Positions 52,623-61,508 of a stretch of DNA of 64,000 bases are shown one piece after another. The stretch is from Hymenobacter aerilatus (GTDB lineage: Bacteria; Bacteroidota; Bacteroidia; Cytophagales; Hymenobacteraceae): contig NZ_CP095053.1 of NCBI RefSeq assembly GCF_022921095.1, positions 2,522,501 through 2,586,500 on the forward strand, in the 5' to 3' direction. The notes beneath the pieces are model-generated. The model was not told the origin of the DNA, searched no databases, and worked only from the letters and a program-made list of their open reading frames with translations. Numbering within the stretch: position 1 is the stretch's first letter; each line of letters begins with the position of its first letter. The position numbers were made by a program, and so were the translations under genes.

Positions 52623-53390
52623 CTACCCAGCCGGATCCACTACCCGCATCAGCACCATCAGGTCAGCCTCCGATTTGCCCATGCTCCGGTTGCGGTCGGC
52701 TTCGCTTTTCAATTTGGACGTTAGCTCCGGCGCCGCGCTTTGCAACGCTTTCAGTGTGAGTTTGGTGATAGGAACTACTGTGCCATCGGGCCGGCACAGG
52801 TAGTATGTTTCCTTGGTCACTAGCTCGTCGTAGCGTTTGTCTTGGCTATAGGCGCCTTTGTAGCTGGCTTGCTCCATTTTCTTTTGGTACTGCTTGAGCA
52901 CCGTATACTTGCCCTCATGCAGCACCTCCACAAACTCGCGGCCCTGCGCTGGATTCGGGGCTTCCGCGAAGCGCCGAAAGCGCCGCTCGGGGATAGAGCC
53001 ACCGGCATCCGTCAGCACGAAGCTTTTCACGCGGTTTTCGTTCAGCAACATCGAGTCGGTGCGGGCAGGCTGACGGGCGTAGAGGAGCTGCTGCACCACA
53101 TCGTATTTCAGCAACACAGGTTGCAGTTTCACATCGTGGTCGGTGGTGACGACGGCCGGCAGCCAGCGGGCAATGGCGTAGGGTGAACCTACCAGTCCCT
53201 GATAGCGCGTATCAACGGTATAACCCTGGCCCCCGCGCACAATAGAGTTGATGTTCTCCTGGGCCATCACGCCGCTGCCGCTCGTCGGCACCTGGCTCAC
53301 CTGCGCCTTGCTTTGTTGCATTGCCAACCCCAACAAGACGGCCGCGACTCCGCCCCAACGAACTGCCCACTGTGTAGTTGCGTACTGCAT
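52623..53390 (-). CDS. Exported hypothetical protein
   Basis: 255 residues. A signal peptide-like N-terminus (VAAVLLGLAMQQSKAQ). The rest is soluble with no motif I recognise: GYTVDTRYQGLVGSPYAIARWLPAVV, then YYLCRPDGTVVPITKLTLKAL near the C-terminus. It resembles Bacteroidota proteins annotated only as hypothetical, and is possibly periplasmic. No functional statement can be made from the context. Confidence 0.7.
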   Translation of the reverse strand: MQYATTQWAVRWGGVAAVLLGLAMQQSKAQVSQVPTSGSGVMAQENINSIVRGGQGYTVDTRYQGLVGSPYAIARWLPAVVTTDHDVKLQPVLLKYDVVQQLLYARQPARTDSMLLNENRVKSFVLTDAGGSIPERRFRRFAEAPNPAQGREFVEVLHEGKYTVLKQYQKKMEQASYKGAYSQDKRYDELVTKETYYLCRPDGTVVPITKLTLKALQSAAPELTSKLKSEADRNRSMGKSEADLMVLMRVVDPAG

Positions 53391-53553
53391 AATGATTCTA
53401 ATTTTTAAATAAAGAGAATGTTCCGACGTTGGCTCTAACGGTTCTGCTTTTCTGGCAGTATGCAGTGGTCTACCCCGTTTGTATACATAGATAAGCAGCT
53501 GCCCACAAAGTTTTATGTTTGCTGCTCATTCTTTGCTTTTTTCTTACTATTCC

Positions 53554-54021
53554 ATGCGCATCCCTCTGCTTTTCACTACTATAACCACCGCGGCGTTGCT
53601 TGGCAGCTGCGCCACCCGCGAGCCGGCCGAAACCAACCAGACACCTGCTACCGCTGCAACGCCCCTCCGCGGCACGTACTGGGTGCTTCACCAACTAGGC
53701 AATTCAGCCGTGACTACTCCCGCAGACAGCCAGGAGCTATACCTTACCTTGAGTGCCGACAGCAGCAACAGCGCCCAAGGGCAAGCCGGCTGCAACCGCT
53801 TTCGGGGCCGCTTCACTCTCGCCGCCAACGATCAGCTGAGCTTCTCACCGCTCATGTCCACCAAAATGGCATGCCCGCGCTTGGCGTTGGAAAGCCGCTA
53901 CATAAGCGCCCTCGAGGGCACTACCCGCTACCAACTCGCCGGCGACACGCTGCGCCTACTAGGTGCCCCCGCCGGTACGCAAGTGGTGGCACAATTTCAT
54001 GCCGGTACAGCTCCAGAGTAA
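53554..54021 (+). CDS. META-domain lipoprotein
   Basis: 155 residues from the ATG at 53554. The lipobox is in ALLGSCATRE. The META fold follows: YWVLHQLGN, SNSAQGQAGCNRFRGRFTLA (the GxxGCNxFxG core), MSTKMACPRLALESRYISAL, and DTLRLLG. META domains (HslJ-like) are found in outer-membrane or surface proteins linked with heat or antibiotic tolerance in other bacteria. The stop codon adjoins a palindrome shared with the pyc gene end. Confidence 0.9.
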   Translation: MRIPLLFTTITTAALLGSCATREPAETNQTPATAATPLRGTYWVLHQLGNSAVTTPADSQELYLTLSADSSNSAQGQAGCNRFRGRFTLAANDQLSFSPLMSTKMACPRLALESRYISALEGTTRYQLAGDTLRLLGAPAGTQVVAQFHAGTAPE

Positions 54022-54106
54022 AGAGGTATTGAGTTAAAAAGCGTCTGTCATCCTGAGCGAAGGACCTTCGCTCAGGATGACAGACGCTTTTTAACTCAAT
54101 ACCTCT
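54022..54106. repeat. Near-perfect 85-bp palindrome, compact family-1 form, copy 14
   Basis: Perfect 42-bp arms around a single central base. The middle part is CTGTCATCCTGAGCGAAGG and its mirror, the core without a loop. The outer 20 bp AGAGGTATTGAGTTAAAAAG are locus-specific and mirrored. It starts right after the META stop codon and ends in the first base of the pyc stop codon, so it is the entire gap. Confidence 0.96.
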
Positions 54107-57100
54107 TACCCCAGCGTCAGCACCAAATCGTCGGCATTCACGAGGGTGCCTTCTTCCAGCGTTACGGCTTCCACGGTGGTATCGTCGGGGGCCGTGATGG
54201 TGGTTTCCATTTTCATGGCCTCGATGATGAACAGCGGCGCGTTGCGCTTCACTTCCTCACCAGGCTTCACCAGCACGCGCGACAACAACCCTTGCAGCGG
54301 CGCACCTACTTGGCGGGGGTTGGCTTTGTCGGCCTTGGCGTTTTGGACCTTCTTCACTTCCACCGACCGGTCGCGCACTTCCAGGTTGCGGGTTTCGCCA
54401 TTGATGGAAAAGAACACGGTACGCTTGCCCTCGTCGTTGGCAATGCCCAAAGAGCGGAACTTCACAATGATGCTCTTGCCTCGGGCAATGTCGATGATGC
54501 TTTCCTCGCCGGGCTGCATACCGTAGAAAAACAGCCGTGTAGGCACCACCGACACGTCACCGTACTCCTGCACAAACGCCCAGTACTGCTCGAACACTTT
54601 AGGATAGAGCAAGTAGGAAAGCAAATCCGTAAACTCCACGCCCGGCCCAAATTTTTCCTGGAACGCCTTCCATTCCGCATCAAAGTCGATGGGTTCCAGA
54701 TGGGCGTTCGGGCGGTCGGTGTACGGCTGCTGGTCTTTCAGGATGATTTCCTGCAACCCCTCGGGCCAGCCACCCTCGGGCTGCCCAATGTCGCCGCGGA
54801 ACAGGCTTTGCACCGATTCGGGGAAGTTCAACGTCTGGCCTTTGTCCCACACGTCCTGAGTGGTCAGGTTGTTCGATACTAGGAACAGGGCCATATCGCC
54901 TACTACCTTCGAGGACGGTGTCACCTTCGTGATGTCGCCGAACAGCTGGTTCACGTCGGCAAACGTCTTTTTAATCAGCTCAAACTTATCGGCCAGGCCC
55001 AGAGCCGCGGCCTGCGGACGTAGGTTGGAATACTGCCCACCAGGAATTTCGTGCTGAAACACGTCGGCCGACCCAGCTTTCAGACCCGATTCAAACGGCT
55101 GGTAGTACGTGCGCACGCCTTCCCAATAGTTGCTGAACTCGTTGAGGCTCTGCTGATCAAACTCGCGGTGGCGGGGCGTGTGGCGCAACATTTCCACCGT
55201 GGCGTTGAAGTTGGGCTGCGAAGTGAGACCCGAAAGGCTACCCAAGGCTACATCAATCACATTTACGCCGGCCTCTACGGCCTTGAGGTAGGTAGCAGCT
55301 TGCAGGCTGCTGGTGTCGTGGGTGTGCAGGTGGATGGGTAGGCTCACGGTGTCGCGCAGGCCCGCAATTAGCTCCTGGGCAGCGTAGGGCTTCAAGAGGC
55401 CCGCCATGTCCTTGATGCAGAGGATATGGGCGCCAGCATCTTCAATTTGCTTGGCTAGGCGCAGGTAGTAGTCCAGGTTGTACTTCTTGTTCTGTGGGTC
55501 CAGCAGGTCGTTCGTGTAGCAGATGCTGGCCTCGGCCAGTCCTTGCGTTTTCTCGCGCACAAACCGGATGCAGCTCTCCATGCCCGGCATCCAGTTCAGC
55601 GAGTCGAAAATGCGGAACACGTCGATACCGGTTTCCCAGCTCTGTTGCACGAAGCGCTCTACCAGGTTGTCGGGGTAGGCCTTGTAGCCCACGCCGTTGG
55701 CACCCCGGATCAGCATTTGCAACAGAATGTTGGGCACGGCCTCACGCAGCTTGGCCAGGCGCTCCCAGGGGTCTTCGTGCAGAAAGCGTAGGGCTACATC
55801 GAAGGTGGCACCGCCCCAGCACTCCAGCGAAAACGCTTGGGGGTGCTGCTTGGCGAAGCGCTCGGCCACCTTCAGCATATCAAACGTGCGCATACGCGTG
55901 GCCAGCAGGCTCTGGTGGGCGTCGCGCAGGGTGGTATCGGTGTAGTGAATGAGGTTGTCCTCGCGCAGCCACTTGGCAAAGCCCTCCGGCCCCAGCTCGG
56001 TGAGGCGGTTTTTGGTACCGGGGGGATAGGGCGCGGTAGCGTCGTAGTGGGGCAGCTTGGGCTTGGGCATGTCGCGGGCCGGGTCCTGGGCACCGTGCAC
56101 GTCGGGGTTGCCGTTCACGATGATGTCGCCTAAGAAGCTCAGCAGCTTAGTACCGCGGTCCTGACGCACCTCAAACTTAAACAGTTCGGGGTGGTCTTTG
56201 ATAAAGTCAACCGTAGCGCTACCATTCTGGAAATCAGGGTGCGATACGATATTTTGCAAAAACTGAATATTGGTGCGCACGCCCCTAATCCGGAACTCCC
56301 ACAGGGTGCGCAGCATCCGTTCGGCGGCCTCCTTAAGGGTAGGCGCCTGCGCCGACACCTTCACCAGCAGCGAGTCGAAAAACGGTAGAATCTTGGCGCC
56401 CTGGTACACCGAGCCCTGGTCGAGGCGAATACCAAAACCGCCCGCCGAACGGTAGGCCACGATGGTGCCATAATCGGGCTTGAAGTCGTTTTCGGGGGCC
56501 TCGGTGGTGAGGCGGCACTGCAAGGCAAAGCCCGTGATGCGGGGCCGCACCTGCGGATCGAGGTTGATTTCGGGGTCCTGCAAGTGGTAACCCGACGCGA
56601 TATAGAGCTGGGTTTTGATGAGGTCGACGCCCGTCACCATCTCCGTGACGGTGTGCTCTACCTGAATGCGCGGGTTAACCTCAATGAAGTAAATCTCGCC
56701 CGCTTCCGGCTTCACCAAAAATTCCACTGTGCCCACGTTGTTGTAGTTCACAGCGCGGGCCAAGCGCAGGGCGTAGTCATAGAGCTGTTCGCGTAGTTCC
56801 TCAGCCAGGCCTAGCGCGGGCGCCACCTCTACTACCTTCTGAAAGCGGCGCTGCACGGAGCAGTCACGCTCATAGAGGTGCGTCACGCTGCCGTAAGCGT
56901 CGGCCACTACCTGCACCTCAATGTGCTTGGGCTGCTCCACAAACTTTTCCAGGAACACGGTATCGTCGCCGAAGGCTTTTAGAGCCTCGTTGCGGGCCTC
57001 GAAAAAGCCTTTTTCCAGCTGGTCATCGTCGCGGATGACGCGCATGCCCCTACCCCCGCCGCCCGAGGCAGCCTTCAGCATCACGGGGTAGCCGATACGG

Positions 57101-57552
57101 TTGGCCTCAGTCCGGGCCGTTTCAAAGTCGTTCAGTTCTTCTTCACTACTCTGAATAATGGGCACTTGCTCACGCAGGGCCACTTCCTTGGCGCGCACTT
57201 TGTCGCCAAGGGCTTCCATCACCTCGGGGCGCGGCCCTACGAAGATGATACCTTCCTCGCCGCAGCGCCGGGCCAGGGTAGCATTTTCGCTCAGGAAGCC
57301 GTAGCCGGGGTGGATGGCATCTACGCCGTTGTCCTTCGCTACGCGCAACAGGCCTTCAATATCAAGGTAGGGCTTCAGGGGGTCGTCGTCCTCGCCTATC
57401 TGGTAGGCCTCGTCGGCCTTGTAGCGGTGCAGAGAGTAGCGGTCCTCGAAGGTATACACGGCCACCGTAGTGATGCCTAGTTCAGTAGCAGCCCGCATCA
57501 CGCGGATGGCAATTTCGCCCCGGTTAGCAACGAGGAGTTTGCGAATATTCAT
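54106..57552 (-). CDS. pyc: Pyruvate carboxylase
   Basis: 1148 residues. It turns pyruvate and bicarbonate into oxaloacetate using biotin and ATP. In order: biotin carboxylase (MNIRKLLVANRGEIAIRVMRAA, with ATP loop KAASGGGGRGM), the carboxyltransferase TIM barrel (TDTTLRDAHQSLLATRMR; HTHDTSS metal ligands), the PYC_OADA conserved domain and the C-terminal biotinyl domain with EAMKMET, biotin at Lys1114. It is full length, and no frameshift is visible. It serves anaplerosis. It stands alone on the minus strand. Confidence 0.97.
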   Translation of the reverse strand: MNIRKLLVANRGEIAIRVMRAATELGITTVAVYTFEDRYSLHRYKADEAYQIGEDDDPLKPYLDIEGLLRVAKDNGVDAIHPGYGFLSENATLARRCGEEGIIFVGPRPEVMEALGDKVRAKEVALREQVPIIQSSEEELNDFETARTEANRIGYPVMLKAASGGGGRGMRVIRDDDQLEKGFFEARNEALKAFGDDTVFLEKFVEQPKHIEVQVVADAYGSVTHLYERDCSVQRRFQKVVEVAPALGLAEELREQLYDYALRLARAVNYNNVGTVEFLVKPEAGEIYFIEVNPRIQVEHTVTEMVTGVDLIKTQLYIASGYHLQDPEINLDPQVRPRITGFALQCRLTTEAPENDFKPDYGTIVAYRSAGGFGIRLDQGSVYQGAKILPFFDSLLVKVSAQAPTLKEAAERMLRTLWEFRIRGVRTNIQFLQNIVSHPDFQNGSATVDFIKDHPELFKFEVRQDRGTKLLSFLGDIIVNGNPDVHGAQDPARDMPKPKLPHYDATAPYPPGTKNRLTELGPEGFAKWLREDNLIHYTDTTLRDAHQSLLATRMRTFDMLKVAERFAKQHPQAFSLECWGGATFDVALRFLHEDPWERLAKLREAVPNILLQMLIRGANGVGYKAYPDNLVERFVQQSWETGIDVFRIFDSLNWMPGMESCIRFVREKTQGLAEASICYTNDLLDPQNKKYNLDYYLRLAKQIEDAGAHILCIKDMAGLLKPYAAQELIAGLRDTVSLPIHLHTHDTSSLQAATYLKAVEAGVNVIDVALGSLSGLTSQPNFNATVEMLRHTPRHREFDQQSLNEFSNYWEGVRTYYQPFESGLKAGSADVFQHEIPGGQYSNLRPQAAALGLADKFELIKKTFADVNQLFGDITKVTPSSKVVGDMALFLVSNNLTTQDVWDKGQTLNFPESVQSLFRGDIGQPEGGWPEGLQEIILKDQQPYTDRPNAHLEPIDFDAEWKAFQEKFGPGVEFTDLLSYLLYPKVFEQYWAFVQEYGDVSVVPTRLFFYGMQPGEESIIDIARGKSIIVKFRSLGIANDEGKRTVFFSINGETRNLEVRDRSVEVKKVQNAKADKANPRQVGAPLQGLLSRVLVKPGEEVKRNAPLFIIEAMKMETTITAPDDTTVEAVTLEEGTLVNADDLVLTLG

Positions 57553-57732
57553 GAGTACGTACAGGTGTTTTTGGTCAGCGCGGGCTCAAACTAGGCAATA
57601 ATTTAACAGAACACGCAGAAACACCCTGTTTTCCTATCAATATTTCAACGCAACGGGCATTTAGCGAGAATACTCTTTTCACCTAATTGAGTAAAAAATA
57701 GGCGTTGGGCTTGCATTGAATTATTTGCGCCG

Positions 57733-57740
57733 TATATTTG
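57733..57740 (+). promoter_or_regulatory. Bacteroidota-type promoter for the methionine unit
   Basis: TATATTTG matches TAnnTTTG exactly, with a TTG 19 bp upstream (57711) as the -33 box. Transcription would start near 57747, just ahead of the riboswitch. Confidence 0.7.
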
Positions 57741-57763
57741 CACTACCGCTCCCGAAACGGAGC

Positions 57764-57879
57764 ACTTATCAAGAAAGGCGGAGGGACAGGCCCGAAGATG
57801 CCTTAGCAACCGGTAGCAGGACTACAAGGTGCTAAATCCTGTTCTGACTCAGCTACGGCTGAATTGGAAGAAGATAAGT
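57764..57879 (+). ncRNA. SAM-I riboswitch (S-box)
   Basis: The closing stem P1 pairs ACTTATC (57764) with GATAAGT (57873). Conserved parts in between are AAGAAAGGCGGAGGGACAGG, CCCGAAGATGCCTTAGCAACC and AAGGTGCTAAATCC, which form the kink-turn and the SAM pocket of class I. It senses S-adenosylmethionine and controls the methionine genes downstream. Confidence 0.93.
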
Positions 57880-57910
57880 TACAAGATGCTCATCGACTGC
57901 AGACGATGCT

Positions 57911-57943
57911 AGCTCTTCTGACTTATCGGAAGAGCTTTTTTTT
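57911..57943 (+). terminator. Riboswitch-controlled terminator
   Basis: AGCTCTTC (57911) and GAAGAGCT (57929) close a 10-nt loop, followed by eight T. The loop contains ACTTATC, identical to the 5' strand of P1, so the P1 3' strand could bind it instead and loosen this stem when SAM is low. Confidence 0.85.
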
Positions 57944-58030
57944 ATGCCCTTCCGGTGAGAAATCTTGATGAAGTGTTTTGGCTGAAGGGATGCGTTTACG
58001 TCCATTTTTCAACGCAAACGTCATTCAACC

Positions 58031-59227
58031 ATGCAAGCTGCAACCCGCCTCCTCCACTCTATTCCCGTTGATGAACTGACCGGCTCTATTGCCGTGCCGA
58101 TCTACCAGACTTCCACCTTCGTGCAGGAAGCGCCCGGCGTAAATAAGGGCTACGACTACGCCCGCACCGGCAACCCTACCCGCTGTACACTGGAAAAGCT
58201 GGTAGCTACCCTCGAAAACGGCCACGCCGGCTACGCGTTTGCCAGCGGCCTGGCCGCCATTGATGCCGTGGTGAAACTACTCTCGGCCGGCGACCAGATT
58301 GTGGCCATTGATGATCTGTATGGCGGCGCTTTCCGCCTGTTTGAGCACGTGTATCGTCGTTTGGGCATCGATATCGTGTATTGTGATACGGCCAATCCGG
58401 CCAATGTAGCGGCGGCCATCACGCCCAAAACCAAACTGGTGTGGCTGGAATCACCTTCCAACCCTACCCTGAAAGTGTCGGACATTGCCACTATTGCCGA
58501 CATTGCCCATGCCAACAACGCCTGGCTGTGCGTGGACAACACCTTCGCCTCGCCTATCCTGCAGCAGCCCCTCGACCTGGGCGCCGACATTGTGGTACAC
58601 AGCGGCACTAAGTACCTGGGCGGCCACTCTGACCTGATTGCGGGCCTAGTAGTGGCTAAAACCGAAGAAATTGCGCTGCAACTGAAGTTTATTCAGAACG
58701 CATCGGGTGGTATTCTGGGGCCGTTTGATTCTTTTTTGGTGATTCGCGGACTGGAAACGCTCCCGCTGCGCATTGAGCGGCACAGCGCTTCGGCTCTGAA
58801 AGTTGCACAGTTCTTGCAAACTCGTCCCGAGGTAGCGGCTGTGTACTACCCTGGCCTGGAAGAGCACCCCAACCATGCTGTAGCGAAAAAGCAGCAGCCA
58901 AAAGGCTTTGGTGGCATCGTTGCCCTCAAGCTGAAAGAAGACACGCAGGAAGCCGCTATCAATTTGGTTACCAGCACCAAATACTTCAAACTAGCTGAAA
59001 GCCTGGGCGGAGCCAAGAGCCTGCTCTGCCACCCAGCCACCATGACACACAAATCGACGCCAGTAGACCAGCGTCGTGCGGCCGGCGTAGCCGATAGCCT
59101 GGTGCGCCTGTCAGTAGGCTTGGAAGATGCCGAAGACCTGATTGCCGACCTAGCCCAGGCTCTCGACCAGCTTAGCGCCGCCGCTACGGCCGTGGCCGAT
59201 CTGAAACAGGAAGCTGAACTCGCTTAA
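58031..59227 (+). CDS. Cys/Met metabolism PLP-dependent enzyme (cystathionine gamma-synthase/lyase-like)
   Basis: 398 residues. It carries the PLP lysine in [14 protein letters not shown] and the family motifs [12 protein letters not shown] and [12 protein letters not shown]. The fold is the Cys_Met_Meta_PP type, covering cystathionine gamma-synthase, gamma-lyase and O-acetylhomoserine sulfhydrylase. Control by a SAM-I riboswitch and linkage to homoserine dehydrogenase (9-bp gap) argue for a biosynthetic role in methionine formation. The exact reaction cannot be read from the sequence alone. Confidence 0.93.
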   Translation: MQAATRLLHSIPVDELTGSIAVPIYQTSTFVQEAPGVNKGYDYARTGNPTRCTLEKLVATLENGHAGYAFASGLAAIDAVVKLLSAGDQIVAIDDLYGGAFRLFEHVYRRLGIDIVYCDTANPANVAAAITPKTKLVWLESPSNPTLKVSDIATIADIAHANNAWLCVDNTFASPILQQPLDLGADIVVHSGTKYLGGHSDLIAGLVVAKTEEIALQLKFIQNASGGILGPFDSFLVIRGLETLPLRIERHSASALKVAQFLQTRPEVAAVYYPGLEEHPNHAVAKKQQPKGFGGIVALKLKEDTQEAAINLVTSTKYFKLAESLGGAKSLLCHPATMTHKSTPVDQRRAAGVADSLVRLSVGLEDAEDLIADLAQALDQLSAAATAVADLKQEAELA

Positions 59228-59236
59228 GGATACCGC

Positions 59237-60502
59237 ATGACCCGCTCCGACATTCGTATTGGTTTATTTGGGTTTGGCGTGGTAGGCCAGGGCCTGCACA
59301 CGGTGCTGGAACGCACGCCTGGCCTGCGCGCCCGCATCGGCCGCATTGGGGTGAAGGACCGCACCAAGCAGCGTAGCCTACCCGCCGAGCTGTTTACGTT
59401 TGACCGCAACGCCCTGCTGGATGATGCGTCGCTGAACGTGATTGTGGAGCTGATTGATGATGCCGACGAAGCCTACTACATCGTGACCGAAGCCCTGCGC
59501 CGGGGCAAAGCCGTGGTGACAGCCAACAAGAAGATGCTGGCCGAGCACCTTCCCGAACTCATTGAGTTGCAGCGCCAGACCGGTACGCCCCTACTTTACG
59601 AGGCAGCCGCCTGTGCCAGCCTACCCGTGATTCGGAACCTGGAAGAGTACTACGACACCGACCTGTTGGAGGCAGTGGAGGGCATCATCAATGGCTCTAC
59701 CAACTACATCCTCACGGCCATGCACCGTGACGCTATTTCCTTTGCCGAAGCGCTTAGCAAGGCGCAGGCACTGGGCTTCGCGGAGAGCAACCCGGCCCTG
59801 GACGTAGAGGGCCTCGATGCCCGCAACAAGCTGGTGCTGCTGCTCACGCACGCCTTCGGTCTGGTGACCTCGCCCCAGGAAATCCTGGCCGTGGGCATCG
59901 ACCGGCTAAGCAACCTGGCCTCCGACTACGCCCGCGAAAAAGGGCTGGCGCTCAAGCTCATTGCCGAAGCCCGCCGCCTACCCGACGGCAATGTGGCCGC
60001 CGCCGTGCTGCCTACCCTAGTGCGCCCCGAGCACGAGCTGGCACGGGTGCAGGATGAGTACAATGGCCTCATCACCCAGAGCGGCTTCACCGACCGACAG
60101 TTTTTCCTAGGCCGCGGCGCAGGGGCCGTACCTACTGCTTCGGCCGTGCTCAGCGACTTGTCGGCACTTACTTACGGCTACCGCTACGAGTACAAGAAGA
60201 TCAGCCAGAATACCGACTCGGCCCTGACGCCCGAGGCCGCCGAGGTAGATGTGCTGGTGACATTCACTGACGAGTACGCGCCTCAGGAAACTGATTTCAC
60301 GCGGGTGCACGAAACGTTCCACTCGGCTACGCGTGGGCACTACCTCACCGGCACCATCGGGCTGGCGCAGCTGGCACAGGCCGAGTGGTTGCAGCTGCCG
60401 GGCATTTGTGTAGTGCGCCTCCCTACCCCACTTCGGGCTGCCGCCAATGCTCAGCTTGCTGATACTCAGCTCGCCGGAGCCGAGGCTGTTTTCGCGGAGT
60501 AA
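59237..60502 (+). CDS. hom: Homoserine dehydrogenase
   Basis: 421 residues. The NAD(P) loop is LFGFGVVGQGL and the catalytic region is TANKKMLAEHLPELIEL with ACASLPVIRNLEEYYDTDLLEAVEGIINGSTNYIL, typical of the family. It reduces aspartate semialdehyde to homoserine, feeding methionine and threonine. The usual C-terminal ACT domain is not evident, so feedback control by threonine is probably missing or different. It shares the transcript with the PLP enzyme under the SAM riboswitch. Confidence 0.94.
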   Translation: MTRSDIRIGLFGFGVVGQGLHTVLERTPGLRARIGRIGVKDRTKQRSLPAELFTFDRNALLDDASLNVIVELIDDADEAYYIVTEALRRGKAVVTANKKMLAEHLPELIELQRQTGTPLLYEAAACASLPVIRNLEEYYDTDLLEAVEGIINGSTNYILTAMHRDAISFAEALSKAQALGFAESNPALDVEGLDARNKLVLLLTHAFGLVTSPQEILAVGIDRLSNLASDYAREKGLALKLIAEARRLPDGNVAAAVLPTLVRPEHELARVQDEYNGLITQSGFTDRQFFLGRGAGAVPTASAVLSDLSALTYGYRYEYKKISQNTDSALTPEAAEVDVLVTFTDEYAPQETDFTRVHETFHSATRGHYLTGTIGLAQLAQAEWLQLPGICVVRLPTPLRAAANAQLADTQLAGAEAVFAE

Positions 60503-60508
60503 CTAATT

Positions 60509-60577
60509 ATCACCCAAAAAAGCTCGACCGCTAGCAGGGATATTTTCTCTGCTAGCGGTCGAGCTTTTTTGGGTGAT
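60509..60577. terminator. Strong terminator after the methionine unit
   Basis: Perfect 29-bp arms at 60509-60537 and 60549-60577, starting ATCACCCAAAAAAGCTCG, with an 11-nt loop. A-run and T-run lie inside the stem, so it works for both strands. Confidence 0.92.
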
Positions 60578-60639
60578 GGATAGCCTTTTGCGGGCATTCC
60601 TGCGTAGCAGAAACTCAACTGTTCATCTGCTACGTTTTT

Positions 60640-61356
60640 ATGGAATTTGCTGATAAGAATATTCTTCTAGTAGGAGCTTCCTCGGGTATTGGCTTGGCTA
60701 CGGCCCGCTTGCTGCACGGCATGAAGGCCAACCTATACACGGCATCGCGGCACGAGTCGGCGGAGTTGGCTGAGTTGGGTACCACATTCCTACCCCTCGA
60801 CGTAACCGCACCCTTTGCTCCTACCGCTTTCGATGCCCTACCCGACACGTTGCACGGCGTGGCGTACTGCCCCGGCAGCATCCGGCTGCGTCCGTTTGAG
60901 CGCATTGCGCCGGCCGATTTCCGACAGGATTTCGAGCTAAATGTGCTGGGTGCTGTGCAGGTGGTGCAGGCGGTAGTGAAGCGGCTGAAAAAAGCCAATG
61001 GCGCTTCCATCGTGCTGTTTAGTACAGTGGCCGCCGAAACGGGCATGAGCTTCCATACCAGCGTGGCCACGGTGAAGGCTGCCGTAGAAGGCCTCACCCG
61101 CGCCCTAGCCGCCGAGTATGCCGGCGCTGGTATTCGCGTGAACTGCATTGCGCCCTCCCTCACCGATACGCCCCTAGCTGCTACCCTCCTCAATACCCCC
61201 GAGAAAGCCGAGGCCAGTGCCAAGCGCCACCCCTTGCAACGGGTAGGACAGCCTCAGGACATGGCCTACATGGCGTCTTTTCTTCTCTCCGACCACAGCA
61301 GCTTCATCACCGGCCAAGTACTACCTGTAGATGGTGGTATGAGCCGGTTGAAGTAG
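60640..61356 (+). CDS. SDR-family protein lacking the usual active-site Tyr
   Basis: 238 residues. The cofactor motif is GASSGIGLA and the substrate-loop region reads AYCPGSIRLRPF in place of NNAG. The catalytic Ser seems present in FSTVAAETG, but at the YxxxK position the sequence is FHTSVATVKAAVEG, where the residue four before Lys is Val. The C-terminal VTGQVLP-type ending (FITGQVLPVDGGMSRL) is normal. It may be a non-catalytic or altered SDR. It lies before the photolyase gene, with a hairpin repeat between. Confidence 0.88.
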   Translation: MEFADKNILLVGASSGIGLATARLLHGMKANLYTASRHESAELAELGTTFLPLDVTAPFAPTAFDALPDTLHGVAYCPGSIRLRPFERIAPADFRQDFELNVLGAVQVVQAVVKRLKKANGASIVLFSTVAAETGMSFHTSVATVKAAVEGLTRALAAEYAGAGIRVNCIAPSLTDTPLAATLLNTPEKAEASAKRHPLQRVGQPQDMAYMASFLLSDHSSFITGQVLPVDGGMSRLK

Positions 61357-61374
61357 CGCGGGCCTAGATGGTCC

Positions 61375-61476
61375 CTGTCATCCTGAGCCTGCGAAGGACC
61401 TTCTACCAATTGAACGACCATCGTAACGACAACTCGTTCAATTGGCAGAAGGTCCTTCGCAGGCTCAGGATGACAG
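61375..61476. repeat. Family-1 intergenic hairpin repeat, copy 15
   Basis: 43-bp arms at 61375-61417 and 61434-61476 with one mismatch, covarying segment GCCTGC/GCAGGC. The inner stem CAATTGAACGA is specific to this copy. It ends 32 bp before the photolyase start codon. Confidence 0.95.
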
Positions 61477-61508
61477 ATTTCTTTCAGTCCCATGAGAAAC
61501 CCACCCGT

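Noticed and set aside
61368-61508. Extension of the photolyase frame upstream
   Set aside because: The additional residues are only the translated hairpin repeat. The photolyase fold starts at the ATG at 61509.
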